This document shows, one piece after another, positions 23,166 through 36,259 of a stretch of DNA of 64,000 bases. Position 1 is the stretch's first letter; each line of letters begins with the position of its first letter. Both the position numbers and the translations under genes were made by a program. The stretch is from Liolophura sinensis. Taxonomy: Eukaryota > Mollusca > Polyplacophora > Chitonida > Chitonidae. Location of the stretch: positions 65,324,984 to 65,388,983 of the forward strand of contig NC_088300.1 in assembly GCF_032854445.1 (NCBI RefSeq), written 5' to 3'. The notes beneath the pieces were generated by a model. The model was given only the letters and a program-made list of their open reading frames with translations, was not told the origin of the DNA and did no database searches.

Positions 23166-26100
23166 ACATACAAAGTGTCACACTGTTTGTGGTTCTACGA
23201 TCTCACTCAATTCGCGATACGTTTTCTCATCCCCTTCCATGTGTCAAAGTGTCGTCACAATTGTGGATGTTTTCCCGGAGAGTGTGTGTTCAGTTTTTCA
23301 CCAGACTGCTTTCCTCTCCTTCATCAGTCTTTGCCCAACGCTCTGTCACCGTCATTGCAGAAACCTGATCGCTTACACTGCGCACGAGAAGACGCGTGTG
23401 GAGGCTGGCTAGAATACGCTGAAATCTCCGTCTTAACCTCTTCCGTCGTCCTTGAACAGATGGTGCATCGACGTTCCTCGGTTTTGTAAACTGTCACTGG
23501 TTCACAGGTAGGCTGGTTGAGTGTAGGGACGGGCTAACGGCAGCCACGCACGGGACCCCATGAACTACGGTCCCCCCGGCGGCTGTAAACTTGTCTCACG
23601 AACCGCCTTCAACGATTTGTCCCAGAATAACAGACTGAAATCTGTATACACAGCTAATAAGTGTTAATTTGAGTAAATGCTCTCCACATAAGCTACTAAT
23701 CACACCGAGCCATTGTTCTCGGCCGACAGAGGGATACAGTGTCGGAGCAAAAACGTGCGCGGCTGGCGACTCACACCGTAAACTGTCAAGCAAACCACTG
23801 TTCGCAATGAGTTACGCCGCTTGGAGTCTGAAGATTGTATTATAGAATAGTGTAACTTTATAGTGAGTCGGGCTGCCTTTAATGGTTACCACACCACGCC
23901 GACTTTAATCTCTGCTATCTTAAGAAAGTCGGGAGCCTTAGATCAGCTCGCGGTATTATTGGCTTTTTTACCGCATGTTCCTGAAAGGCCATCCGAAGGT
24001 GTGGGATTCTATACTCAGGGCTAACCCCAACTCTCCTTATCTGCCTGCATTCCGCATTCAACAGCAGAGGTCATGCCTCTGCCCACCACATCGTCCCCGA
24101 CCCAGCTTTGTCAGGTGAACATTTTAATGACTTTGTAATCTCACCATATACACGCTTTATGCCCCAGAGACTTAAAGTCTGTTATTTTAAAGCAGTAAAA
24201 TTTTCAATAACCCGACGTCATCTGTAATATGATAAGGGGAAACCATACTCTTATTACCGTGAAGTTTACAGAAAAAAGAGAGCCCAGCTCATAGTTGTCT
24301 ACGACCGCCATTTTGAGCTATAAATCTGTGATAACTAGGCGATAATGACTCCAAGGTGTTGTGAGGACGAGTCCATATCCAGCTTATAGTGTGGTCATAC
24401 CGGCAATGCCTGTCGTAACCGCTCAGCACCGGGAAGGTGTACTTGGCATCATGCCGTACAGCGAAATGTGACACATTCTGTACAGCTGTCCCCTCAAAAT
24501 GTAAATGTATATGTATTTCATTTAATAAATACAAGCTTCGAGAGTGAGCCTCGGGCAGACGGCCGTGTTATACTTGGCAAATGATCGTCAAGAAATTCGT
24601 CATGTCTACAGTTCACCTCAATTAAGGTTACATTTTTTTTATGTAAATACATATTGGCAACTTATGCGCCCCTATTAAGACGGCTAAGGCAGGAAACACC
24701 TGTTTTACCAGTGTTCAAAAGGGATCATTCCTTGGCGACAGGAAGAAAATTTGGGGCGAAACCATTCGTACACTAAAACAGAAGGAAGAAGCAAAGCACA
24801 GAATCACTTAGGTGCCAAGTGTTTTCTTCACTGTTCTCTGTCTCGACAAAATATTCTACGACCGGTTGATCAATCTGTTTTATAAGCAAACGGATATATA
24901 AGTGAGTAATCTGATGATAACTGCCTTTCACTGCTGAAATATCTGCAGGTCGAATGGACCGTCCCAATGACGTCACGTCAAAATTTTTTCTTTCTGTTTC
25001 TTTTTGATGAAATTTTCTTATTTGAAAGTATAGTATAAAATCGATTTAGGGTGTTTGTATTAACGTCTATTTCAAGATGTACGGTTGTCGTTGTGGTTAA
25101 TACAACTCTTTTAAAATCAAACTTTTCGGCTGCGCCCAGCCTGGTTAGCGACCTATAAACTTGGGGTGCCCCGTGCGGTGAGCAAGTTGTATTAAAAAGT
25201 TGTATAACATCGTAAAATCGCATTATAATTTCATAATACTGTTCATGAATTAAACGCACAGATAACACTGGGTTTTACTCTTGTTTCACGCCTAGCTCTG
25301 GAGCACTATACCTTATTGGCCTTTCAGTTTAATATATTCAAGGATCTATTTTGGTAGAATGCAAGAAATTGCACAGAAATACGGCTCAAGTGTCGTATCC
25401 AGTCCAGCAGTATATTAACATTAAGTTGTAAAGAAAACACATTTAAATTCTTCGTTTTAACACACAAAGAAACGACATGCACGCTCTCTACAGCCTGGAG
25501 GGAAATTTTGTAACTTTCGAGACCAAAATTGTCCAAACTTTAACCGTGGCTCCCATCAACTTTTTCGACTTTCAAGTAACACATTCAAGGTTCACACACT
25601 GATTGTAGCATATATATCCAGTGAAAATCTGATTAAGCTTCTTGCTCGTGAAAATCCTTGATTTCGTCCCCTGAGCAAGATAAATATCCACATACTTATA
25701 AATCTGATACTACATTCGGCGACCTGATTTTGGTCGTTTTACTCAGTAAAATTAAAAAGTTGCGAAATTAATCCAGAATTAGCTTTTTCCATGAAATCAA
25801 CTCCTCCGTCTTCCCATTTACTGAAGTGATGCAGTAAAATGAGCAAATACATGTATATCCGGCACGCACACACTTGCAGCAGTCGTCAGCAGTTTCAGTA
25901 ATACACGATCATGATCATGATTACATGCCAGGTCAGTGCTCGTTTTGAAAATTTTCAGTAACGCGCGATTTGTTATTACACAGCCGCACGAGGGTCATAT
26001 TTTCAATAAACGTAGACTTTGCATCACTATTAAAGAGCAAAAAGTTCTAATCAAGTCATCGTCATGTAGACGGTCCTTTTAAACAAGATCTGATTTTAAA

Positions 26101-26727
26101 CTATATCGCACATCAAAACTTTGCTCACAAAACTATCACGTCTCTCTCAAGTAACGTCATAATGTGAAAGGATTCTTGTGACAAAGCAGTTGATCAGCGT
26201 TTCATGAAGTGACCGCCTTGTAATAGTTTATGATCCTGGGTGTTTAGTATATTAATTTACTTTAAGCAGTTTGCAATTGAAACTAACGAAATAGAAGTTT
26301 AAAGAGCATAATCATATTCGCGCTGAAGAGATCTTGCTCATTTATAGATGAACTACATTTTGTCTGTTCAGGTAGTTGTGGCCAGTTTACTGACTGACGG
26401 AAAATCGTGTGTGTTTTCAATAGATTATCACCAGAATGTGTGTTCCGCGACGTATCGTTGTCTGAGGTCTCGTTGTCTGAGGTCGGTCTGTCGCATCAGT
26501 CTCACTCGATAGGACAGGCCTATCGATACATCATCGCGAATCACACACTGTTATGTTAATCACTATTTATAGGTAACAGTGCAGTGGATATAAGGCATTA
26601 AACACGTTGGTCCATGGACATACCATATACCAGAGAGAGTGACTAACATATGGTTAGACCTTCGTGTAACATTTGTACTGTAACGAACGCTATGAAATAC
26701 TATAATATGATACAAATAAAAAAATTA
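23166..26727. other. No gene recognised
   Basis: Includes a somewhat GC-richer block (23100-24150) with overlapping frames up to 127 codons that I cannot assign. The remainder to the minisatellite is AT-rich unique sequence. An exon here cannot be excluded. Confidence 0.45.
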
Positions 26728-29700
26728 TAATGGTTATCATCCAGATGTGGCTGTTGTGTGCAATTTATAGTGATTAGCATCCAGATATGGCACGATTAGC
26801 ATCCAGATGTGGCTGTTGTGTGTAGTTTATAGTGATTAGCATCCAGATATGGCGCGATTAGCATCCAGATGTGGCTGTTGTGCGTATTTTATAGTGATTA
26901 GCATCCAGATGTGGCTGTTGTGTGTTGTTTATAGTGATTAGCATCCAGATGTGGCTGTTGTGTGCAGTTTATAGTGATTAGCATCCAGATGTGTCGCGAT
27001 TAGCATCCAGATGTGGCTGTTGTGAGTAATTTGTAGTGATTACCATCCAGATGTGGCTGTTGTGTGTAGTTTATAGTGATTAGCATCCAGATGTGGCGTG
27101 ATTAGCATCCAGATGTGGCTGTTGTGTGTAGTTTATAGTGATTAGCATCCAGATGTTGTGTGATGAACATCCAGATGTGGCTGTTATGTGCAATTTATAG
27201 TGATTAGCATCCAGATGTGGCGCGATTAGCATCCAGATGTGGCTGTTGTGTGTAGGTTATAGTGATTACCATCCAGATGTTGTGTGATTAGCATCCAGAT
27301 GTGGCTGTTGTGTGCAATTTATAGTGATTAGCATCCAGATATGGCGCGATTACCATCCAGATGTGGATGTGGTGTGTAGTTTATAGTGATTATCATCCAG
27401 ATGTGACTGTTGTGGGTAGTTTATAGTGATTACCATCCAGATGTGGCGCGATTAGCATCCAGATGTGGCGCGATTAGCATCCAGATGTGGCGTGATTAAC
27501 ATCCAGATATGGCTGTTGTGTGCAATTTATAGTGATTAGCGTCCAGATGTGGCTGTTGTGTGCAATTTATAGTGATTAGCATCCAGATGTGACTGTTGTG
27601 TGTAGTTTATAGTGATAAGCATCCAGATGTGGCGCGATTAGCATCCAGATGTGGCTGTTGTGTGTAGTTTATAGTGATTAGCATCCAGATGTGGCGCGAT
27701 GAGCATCCAAATGTGGCTGTTGTGTGTAGTTTATAGTGATTAGCATCCAGATGTGGCGCGATTAGCATCCAGATGTGGCTGTTGTGTGTAGTTTATAGTG
27801 ATTACCATCCAGATGTGGCGCGATGAGCATCCAAATGTGGCTATTGTGTGTAGTTTATAGTGATTAGCATCCAGATGTGGCGCGATTAGCATCCAGATGT
27901 GGCTGTTGTGTGTAGTTTATAGTGATTAGCATCCAGATATGGCGCGATGAGCATCCAGATGTGGCTGTTGTGTGTAGTTTATAGTGATTATCATCCAGAT
28001 GTGGCGTGATTAGCATCCAGATGTGACTGTTGTGTGCAATTTATAGTGATTAGCATCGAGATGTGGCTGTTATGTGCAATTTATAGTGATTAGCATCCAG
28101 ATGTGGCGCAATTAGCATCCAGATGTGGCTGTTGTATGTAGTTTATAGTGATTACGATCCAGATGTGGCGCGATGAGCATCCAGATGTGGCTGTTGAGTG
28201 TAGTTTATAGTGATTAGCATCCAGATATGGCGTGATTACCATCCAGATGTGGCTGTTGTGTGTAGTGTATAGTGATTAGCATCCAGATGTGACTGTTGTA
28301 GGTAGTTTATAGTGATTATCATCCAAATGTGGCGTGATTAGCATCCAGATGTGGCTTTTGTGCGTATTTTATAGTGATTAGCATCCAGATGTGGCTGTTG
28401 TGTGTTGTTTATAGTGATTAGCATCCAGATGTGGCGTGATTAGCATCCAGATGTGGCTGTTGTGTGTTGTTTATAGTGATTAGCATCCAGATGTGGCTGT
28501 TGTGTGTTGTTTATAGTGATTAGCATCCAGATGTGGCTGTTGTGTGCAGTTTATAGTGATTAGCATCCAGATGTGGTGTGATTAGCATCCAGATGTGGCT
28601 GTTGTGCGTATTTTATAGTGATTAGCATCCAGATGTGGCTGTTGTGTGTTGTTTATAGTGATTAGCATCCAGATGTGGCTGTTGTGTGCAGTTTATAGTG
28701 ATTACCATCCAGATGTGGCGTGATGAGCATCCAAATGTGGCTGTTGTGTGTAGTTTATAGTGATTAGCATCCAGATGTGGCGCGATTAGCATCCAGATGT
28801 GGCTGTTGTGTGTAGTTTATAGTGATTACCATCCAGATATGGCGCGATGAGCATCCAGATGTGGCTGTTGTGTGTAGTTTATAGTGATTATCATCCATAT
28901 GTGGCGTGATTAGCATCCAGATGTAACTGTTGTGTGCAATTTATAGTGATTAGCATCGAGATGTGGCTGTTATGTGCAGTTTATAGTGATTAGCATCCAG
29001 ATGTGGCGCAATTAGCATCCAGATGTGGCTGTTGTGTGTAGTTTATGGTGATTACGATCCAGATGTGGCGCGATGAGCATCCAGATGTGGCTGTTGAGTG
29101 TAGTTTATAGTGATTAGCATCCAGATATGGCGTGATTAGCATCCAGATGTGGCTGTTGTGTGTAGTGTATAGTGATTAGCATCCAGATGTGACTGTTGTG
29201 GGTAGTTTATAGTGATTACCATCCAGATGTGGCGCGATTAGCATCCAGATGTGGCGCGATTAGCATCCAGATGTGGCTGTTGTGTGTAGTTTATAGTGAT
29301 TAGCATCCAGATGTGGCTGTTGTGTGTAGTTTATAGTGATTAGCATCCAGATGTGGCGCGATGAGCATCCAGATGTGGCTGTTGTGTGTAGTTTATAGTG
29401 ATTAGCATCCAGATGTGTCGCGATTAGCATCCAGATGTGGCTGTTGTGAGTAATTTGTAGTGATTAGCATCCAGATGTGGCTGTTGTGTGTAGTTTATAG
29501 TGATTAGCATCCAGATGTGGCGTGATGAGCATCCAGATGTTGCTGTTGTGTGTATTTTATAGTGATTACCATCCAGATGTGGCTGTTGTGTGTAGTTTAT
29601 AGTGATTACCATCCAGGTGTGTCGCGATTAGCATCCAGATGTGGCTGTTGTGTGCAGTTTATAGTGATTAGCATCCAGATGTGGTGTGATGAGGATCCAG

Positions 29701-30748
29701 ATGTGGCTGTTGTGTGTAGGTTATAGTGATTAGCATCCAGATGTGGCTGTTGTGAGTAGGTTATAGTGATTACCATCCAGATGTGGCTGTTGTGTGCAGT
29801 TTATAGTGATTAGCATCCAGATGTGGCGTGATTAGCATCCAGATGTGGCTGTTGTGTGTAGTTTATAGTGATTAGCATCCAGATGTGGTGTGATGAGGAT
29901 CCAGATGTGGCTGTTGTGTGTAGTTTATAGTGATTAGCATCCAGATGTTGTGTGATGAAAATCCAGATGTGGCTGTTGTGAGTAGTTTGTAGTGATTACC
30001 ATCCAGATGTGGCTGTTGTGTGTAGTTTATAGTGATTACCATCCAGATGTGGCGTGATGAGCATCCAGATGTGGCTGTTGTGTGCAATTTATAGTGATTA
30101 GCATCCAGATGTTGTGTGATGAACATCCAGATGTAGCTGTTGTGTGTAGTTTATAGTGATTATCATCCAGATGTGGCGCGATGAGCATCCAGATGTGGCT
30201 GTTGTGTGTAGTTTATAGTGATTAGCATCCAGATGTTGTGTGATGAAAATCCAGATGTGGCTGTTGTGTGTAGTTTATAGTGATTAGCATCCAGATGTGG
30301 CGCGATGAGCATCCAGATGCGGTTGTTGTGTGCAATTTATAGTGATCAGCATCCAGATGTTGTGTGATGAACATCCAGATGTGGCTGTTGTGAGTAGTTT
30401 ATAGTGATTAGCATCCAGATGTGGCGTGATTAGCATCCAGATGTGGCTGTTGTGTGCAGTTTATAGTGATTAGCATCCAGATGTGGCGCGATCAGCATCC
30501 AGATGTGGCTGTTGTGTGTAGGTTATAGTGATTACCATCCAGATGTGGCTGTTGTGTGCAGTTTATAGTGATTAGCATCCAGATGTGGCGTGATTACCAT
30601 CCAGATGTGGCTGTTGTGTGTAGTTTATAGTGATTAGCATCCAGATATGGTGTGATGAGGATCCAGATGTGGATGTTGTGTGCAGTGTATAGTGATTAGC
30701 ATCCAGATGTGGCGTGATTAGCATCAGATGTGGCTGTTGTATGTAGAT
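26728..30748. repeat. 4-kb minisatellite, alternating 40-bp and 62-bp units
   Basis: The basic unit is 40 bp: TTTATAGTGATTAGCATCC, then AGATGTGGCTGTTGTGTGTAG. Many units carry an extra 22-bp half-copy (GTGGCGCGATTAGCATCCAG plus AT), giving a 62-bp composite. From the array length, about 100-130 copies of the CATCCAGATGTGG core are present. Variants (GTGTAG/GTGCAG/GTGCAA; GGCGCG/GGTGTG/TTGTGTG) recur in blocks. Minus-strand frames up to 84 codons within it are periodic read-through, not genes. Confidence 0.97.
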
Positions 30749-31485
30749 TAACCCTAGAGTAATTGTCCACATTGAAAATTGTGATGCTTAACCGATATAC
30801 TTTCTGGTTTCTGGCATTCCTCCTGCGTCAGAAATCTGCTCCCATCCCCCGGGATTGGTTCCTTATCATCAGGCCCCACATGTTCTATCACTACAATGAT
30901 GATTGCTGGAAGATAGAAAAATATTGCAATGATTTCTAATCGAGCCATGTCGTCTAATTTCTTGAAATTTGTGGTTTATTCGCGCACTGAAGTTCCGATT
31001 GTTTTTCTTGAATGTTAATGAAAAAAAAAAAGTATGAGGTATTATAACTATGTCAGTCACGAAAAGGTTTAACTGGTAAACTCCTCTGTAGTAATTAACT
31101 ATTTAGCTATTTAACAGTAGGGAATATTTCATCTGTCAGGCGTGCTGTATCACTTTCAGCTTGAATACCAGAAAGCCATGCGATCCATTTTGAACATATC
31201 CATAATTTGCCCAAAATATGAAATCCATAGTATGTCGTTGGTAAAGATAAGAATGAAAGGATTAATGAATAGATATCAGGACTGTTCCTTGTATAAAAAA
31301 TTTCTCTGGTTTACAGATTTCGTCATATGTAACATGTATAGAACTACACCATTAAAATATAGGTAAGTAAATACAATGTCCAAGCCAAATCATTTAATTT
31401 ATATCTTATGTAAATTAAAACTTGAATACAACCATTTATAACCGGATTGATTCTGCTTATATCATATTTAAGCTATGCGTGATTT

Positions 31486-31685
31486 GATTTATTGATTCCT
31501 TTAATTGATTGGTGTTTTACGCTTACGGTCAAGAATTTTTCACTCATACGACGCCGGCCAGCATTATAGTGCGGGGAAACCTACGACCATGCGCATGTTA
31601 CTGGCAGACCTCCTCACGTATACGACAGGCGTGGAAGCCAGCTTGAGGTGGACTTGAACTCCCAGAAACCGCATTGCTGAGATGC
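31486..31685 (-). mobile_element. SINE-A, partial diverged copy
   Basis: Inverted; TTAATTGATTGGTGTTTTAC, CTCATACGACGCCGGCCAGC and the B-box region TTGAACTCCCAG are recognisable. Confidence 0.85.
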
Positions 31686-32035
31686 ATGAATTGGTTTTAG
31701 TATAGTAATTACCGTTTGAAACAAAGTGCGCATCGCTTAAAGGGATGTTTTTCTTCACTCCTGAATGAAGTGGAACACAAGTCAAATAGTATAACTTACT
31801 CAAAGTAAAGTACTCAGGAATATTTGACATTAACTACGGCTTGGTCTACTCAGGGTAAAAGAAAATTGACTGAGTCTTGCCGAAATCAGCGCCCATGCAT
31901 ATAAATGGTAGGACACGTTAAAAAGCCTCATATACCTTCAGTGGATACTGTGCGGGGAATACTTAATCTCAGTAGCCATCATTAGTGATAGGGTTTATAG
32001 GTGATCAAGTCAGCCATGGGCCTCAGTTAAAGGAT

Positions 32036-32105
32036 CTATTTATTTATTTACTTTTTATTATTTATTTTATTCTTATTTATTAAATAATTTATTCATTTAA
32101 AATTT
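32036..32105. repeat. (TTTA)-rich low-complexity tract
   Basis: Irregular TTTATT repeats; could be the tail of an inverted SINE-A whose body is lost. Confidence 0.7.
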
Positions 32106-32933
32106 GATTTATGTTTTATCCCTTGCTGCATGGGTTAAGTTAATGGAAGTTATACCATACCTTAGACACTGTAAGTATTTGATTTCTAGGTTACCTGCCT
32201 TATCATATACCGATAACATGAGGATAAACCATTACTTGCATCCAAGTCAGTTGTTTGCGGTTAATGGCATATAAAAGCGGAATTATACCTGTGTTGAACA
32301 TTATTTTGGGACATTGGTCTTTCAGTTGGTCTTACAAGGTTGACATATCAGTCAACATTTTCAAAAGCCTAGATCTTTTTGTTGATATAATGCTTACATT
32401 GTAATATCCAGTAAGCTCTTTAAACGAGGACTTAAGCTAAATGAGGCATACATACAGTAATGAGCAAACAACAACGTTTTTACTTAAGGTCAAATTTCAG
32501 GGAAGATGCACCTATATACACGATGTGTGTTAGACAGGAAGGCAATATTACATTCCCTATTAGCTTCATTACTTACACTCAACTACCATTTCGGCATATA
32601 GACCTGCTGCCTTTTGTAATGTAATCGGCGAGACCCAAATCTTAAAATATACATATGTACACATGCAAAATAAATACGTTGATCTTTAGTGATTAAGGGA
32701 TGTTGTAAATTGTGTAATAAAACCGTCATGACATTGCAGGTACCGAGGAAGCAATCACACTAATAAACTCTCCCGTCTTCTGTCGCACGGAATATAAATA
32801 ATATTTCCTTCACTATATATGTTTTATTTTCACAGCCTTTCTTGAATCGAAATTAATGGTAATCGAATTGAAATCGACAAATGCTACTCAATATACACTA
32901 TAGTTGTCGTAAACATTGGTGTGCGATTGATCC

Positions 32934-33133
32934 NNNNNNNNNNNNNNNNNNNNNNNNNNNNNNNNNNNNNNNNNNNNNNNNNNNNNNNNNNNNNNNNNNN
33001 NNNNNNNNNNNNNNNNNNNNNNNNNNNNNNNNNNNNNNNNNNNNNNNNNNNNNNNNNNNNNNNNNNNNNNNNNNNNNNNNNNNNNNNNNNNNNNNNNNNN
33101 NNNNNNNNNNNNNNNNNNNNNNNNNNNNNNNNN
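32934..33133. other. Assembly gap of 200 N
   Basis: A round 200-N run flanked on both sides by the same 41-base sequence (32893-32933 and 33134-33174) with one mismatch. Frames crossing it are artefacts. Confidence 0.99.
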
Positions 33134-33553
33134 ATACACTATAGTTGTCGTAAACATTGGTGTACGATTGATCCAGTCTTCAGAGCACCGATTTTTAAGA
33201 GCCAAACATCGGCAGTTTCCTTCCTTGACAACTACATACCATGCACGACCCGATGTGTGGCATAATTACAAATGAGCAACTGTCAGTCTAACATACTGAT
33301 CTTTAACATTATAGTTTTGTCATCAGTTGATGGTTGAAAAGAAACGCAACCACTGTCCTCGGATATCAAAAATTCGTTCGAATAAAGTTATTGCTTCCAA
33401 ACTAAATTTTAGCCAAATGTAATGAAATTATATACGTTTTTAATGTAGATTACCATCCAAACAACTGCCTTTTCTCTCCTAAGTGTATTTTATTGCTTAT
33501 GACGTCACAACGCATTGACTGACCCTGTTGACGTCGCACACAGAACCATTCAC

Positions 33554-33598
33554 ATGCAAATCATGTCAATGGCAGTTATAGTGTGGGGTGTATAAAAG
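33554..33598 (+). promoter_or_regulatory. Transposon promoter: octamer and TATA box
   Basis: ATGCAAAT (33554-33561) and TATAAAAG (33591-33598) lie about 100 and 60 bases before the transposase ATG at 33654. This suggests that the element carries its own Pol II promoter. Confidence 0.5.
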
Positions 33599-33653
33599 CC
33601 CATGTGCTTTCGTATTTTATTCATTCATTCGTCGACGAAAGGCAGTCGGTAAA

Positions 33654-34657
33654 ATGCCGCGACTGAGTGCTGCCGACCGAAATATCGCTATTGGTCGTCT
33701 TCAAGCCGGAGAAAGTTTTGGTACTATTGCACGACACCTAAATGTTCACAAAACAACGATATCCCGACTTTGGAGCCGTTACAACAACTTTAATTCGACC
33801 AACGATCGCCCGAGAAGTGGAAGGCCAAGAATCACCACCCCACTTCAAGATCGGTACATCCGGGTCCTTCACCCTACCGGCATACCCTACCAACCGTGAC
33901 TGCCACACAAATACCAGGTTTGAGGAGAGTGTCGGCTCAAACGATTAGGAAGCGTCTGAAAGAAGCGGGTTTACGTGCCTGTAGACCAGTTGTTGGACCT
34001 GTACTACGCCCCTTACATCGACGCCTACGACTCAGGTGGTGCAACAACGTAAGGATATGGACTTTACAAAACTGGAGGCGCATCTGGTTTTCTGATGACT
34101 CCCGTTTTCTTTTGACACGTCACGACGGAAGACAGCGTGTGTATAGGAGACGTCATGAACGCTTCGTGCCCATCTGCGTCCGGCAGGTGGACAGATTTGG
34201 CGGAGGCAGTGTTATGGTTTGGGGAGCCATCTCGTACAACCAGAAATCAGACTTGGTGATCGTTCCAGGGAACCTGACAGCCCAACGTTACATCATCCAC
34301 GTGTTACAGCCTCACCTTCTCCCGATTATTGACCGACAGACACAGCTTTTTCAACAGGACAATGCCAGACCTCATACTGCACGTGCAACAATGAACTTTC
34401 TGCAGGATTCCAACGTCAATGTCTTGCCGTGGCCCTCTAAATCACCAGACCTCAACCCTATTGAACACCTGTGGGATACTCTGGATCGACACGTGCGTCA
34501 ACGTCAGCCACTTTCACAGACGCTTCAACAGCTCGCCGTTGCGTTACAGGAGGAGTGGAGGGCCATTCCCCAGGAGAGAATCCGGCGTCTTATCCGTTCT
34601 TGTCCAAGGAGATGCCGTGCAGTGATTGCAGCTCGTGGTGGTCATACGAGATTCTGA
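33654..34657 (+). pseudogene. Tc1-like (DD34E) transposase, one frameshift
   Basis: The N-terminal frame starts at ATG 33654 (MPRLSAADRNIAIGRLQAGE...) and has two helix-turn-helix-like segments for inverted-repeat binding, joined by a GRPR AT-hook-like motif. It runs to a stop just before 33900. The catalytic part continues in the frame of 33896-34657 (253 codons there). The catalytic triad is intact: D67 in FSDDSRF, D155 in QQDNARPH and E190 in LNPIEHLWD, with exactly 34 residues between the second D and the E. The GGGSVMVWG box is present. A single-base indel near 33885-33895 breaks the gene. No other damage is visible, which suggests a fairly young copy. Function when intact: cut-and-paste transposition into TA sites (family knowledge). 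Confidence 0.9.
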
Positions 34658-34850
34658 GGAAGACGCCCCCTGGTGAGCAACTGGTGTCTGTGAGATGACT
34701 TTTGAAAAGACAGTTTTAAACATGACTATCTTGATTATTATTCTGCCAAATTTCTGACTTCTGTCTTCAATAAGAAAAAAGTTGTGCCGTCCTAAAACTA
34801 AATATTAAAATCTCTAAAATACGGGGGTTGTGTTTCTTTTTTGACGGAGT

Positions 34851-36074
34851 TTATAATCATGAGAATTCGGTTAATATTGTTTTACTTTAAAAAAAATGTT
34901 TTATTTTACATTAAATTGTGTTTCCAAAAGTTGTTTGGCTGTTAAGATGTTTCACGTCATTAAACGTTTCATTATATGTCATAAAATGAAAAAGGAGGAC
35001 CATGCCGTTGCGACGGATGAAAACCATATATATGTGAAAATTAATACGTTGACATTATCTGGGAGAGAGTATTCTGGGGAAAAATGACACGCCGCTTAAA
35101 TAATTCCAACCGTCTGCACCAGTGCTGTTGGTTAGGATCTTGTTTACCAGTTCCTGACAACTTGGCGGTGTCTGTGACTTCTGCTGGCCACGGGAGACAG
35201 CAAAGTACGTAGAAGACAGGGAAACATGAGATTTGCATGGAATAAATACTGGACTCCAGATTGATATACTTGAAAGATTTGACCATTTGAGTGAATATGG
35301 GCGACGTATCTTCTTCACTGTTCAAGTCAGCAAACCCATCTCTCTTTTCATAACTCATTGCATGTTTCACGTGTATGAATCTTATAATCAATGTCGCATT
35401 GTCTCGATTATACGATTTAAACGAAAATATAAGCTATCGCGGTACCAGAAAGACAAAGCAGTGAAGAACACTTAACGATTTCGGAAATGCGTCTTGGTGT
35501 AATAACATCGTCACCAAAGCCATTTAGTAGGTTAAACATCAACATTGATTTAAACATTGCAGTTTAAGATTGCTCACTTATAGAATTCCTCACTACGTAA
35601 TAATTTATGAAGTAAATGGAATGGGTTTATTGCTTAAACGGAGTGATTTAAAGCTTTCAGTGTATATGATCAACGTTATAAAGCGGTCTTATTATCAGAT
35701 GATGGATAAACATGTTTAAGTATTAAAATTTTACAATTAAACATTCAGCACGTTTATTATCTGTTGCAAAGAGATGTATAAATGTTAAACATTTGTTTTT
35801 TCAGTGCATTCACATAGAAAACATGACATACATGTATATGATAAAGTTGGCAACAGTCGTTATCAGCTATCAATAATTTCATGATCAAGTTGTCAGCAAT
35901 ATTCCCAGCACGAAATTCAGACAAATCAGATCTTAATATAAAAGGCCTAAACTACCATCCAAATCTTAGAAGAAAAAACACGTCAATCATTTTCCGGTTA
36001 ATGCCTTAATTGATCCCATTCCTATAAGCTACGTGTGCGTGTAGAAGCAGTGATGGCCGTACCTCCGTTCTGGG
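34851..36074. other. Mostly unique non-coding sequence
   Basis: Only the weak candidate exon at 35085-35215 stands out; the remainder is AT-rich. Confidence 0.5.
35085..35215 (-). other. Weak candidate exon
   Basis: On the minus strand, after a pyrimidine-containing stretch ending GGCCAG, one frame reads QKSQTPPSCQELVNKILTNS then TGADGWNYLSG. It looks protein-like in composition, but I recognise no family and no partner exon. Splice signals are only moderate. Confidence 0.15.
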
Positions 36075-36218
36075 GTCCTGTTCACATCTACCAATATGTG
36101 CATTGTACTGAACATCCTGTCCACATCTGCGCATATGTGTGCTGTACTAAACGTCCTGTCCATATCTATCATTATCATACACCTAAGTGTCCAGCGCCTA
36201 CTATATTATGTAGTAAAC

Positions 36219-36255
36219 ACAACTGTCCAATATTTTTAATATATTGGACAGTTGT
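36219..36255. repeat. Perfect 15-bp inverted repeat with opposed CCAAT boxes
   Basis: ACAACTGTCCAATAT (36219-36233) is exactly inverted at 36241-36255 around a 7-base spacer. Each arm contains CCAAT, in opposite orientations. It sits just before the recombinase fragment, next to a CRE-like palindrome. Confidence 0.8.
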
Positions 36256-36259
36256 AACT

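Larger units (their letters stand above)
30749..32892. other. No gene seen
   Basis: Unique sequence apart from SINE-A (31486-31685) and a TTTA tract. Short frames at 30754-31060 (-) and 31142-31366 (+) are unremarkable. Confidence 0.55.
33326..34850 (+). mobile_element. Tc1/mariner-type DNA transposon (about 1.5 kb)
   Basis: Contains a DD34E transposase gene flanked by short inverted repeats: TTGAAAAGAAACGCAACC at 33334-33351 and its imperfect reverse complement at 34824-34843. The terminal bases and the TA target duplication are not clear, so the outer limits are approximate. An internal promoter (TATA box and octamer) precedes the gene. Confidence 0.85.

Noticed and set aside
23087-23489. 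Overlapping frames of 93 and 127 codons in a GC-richer block
   Set aside because: Two frames overlap on the same strand, begin inside a family D repeat fragment and show no domain; kept only as unassigned sequence.
26728-30748. CRISPR-like array
   Set aside because: Repeats are contiguous with no unique spacers, in a eukaryotic context; a minisatellite.
29424-30772. Minus-strand frames with repeated NHYKLHTTATSGC-like peptides
   Set aside because: Read-through of the 40/62-bp minisatellite, not coding sequence.
32881-33265. Frames crossing the N gap
   Set aside because: Most of their codons are undefined N; artefact.
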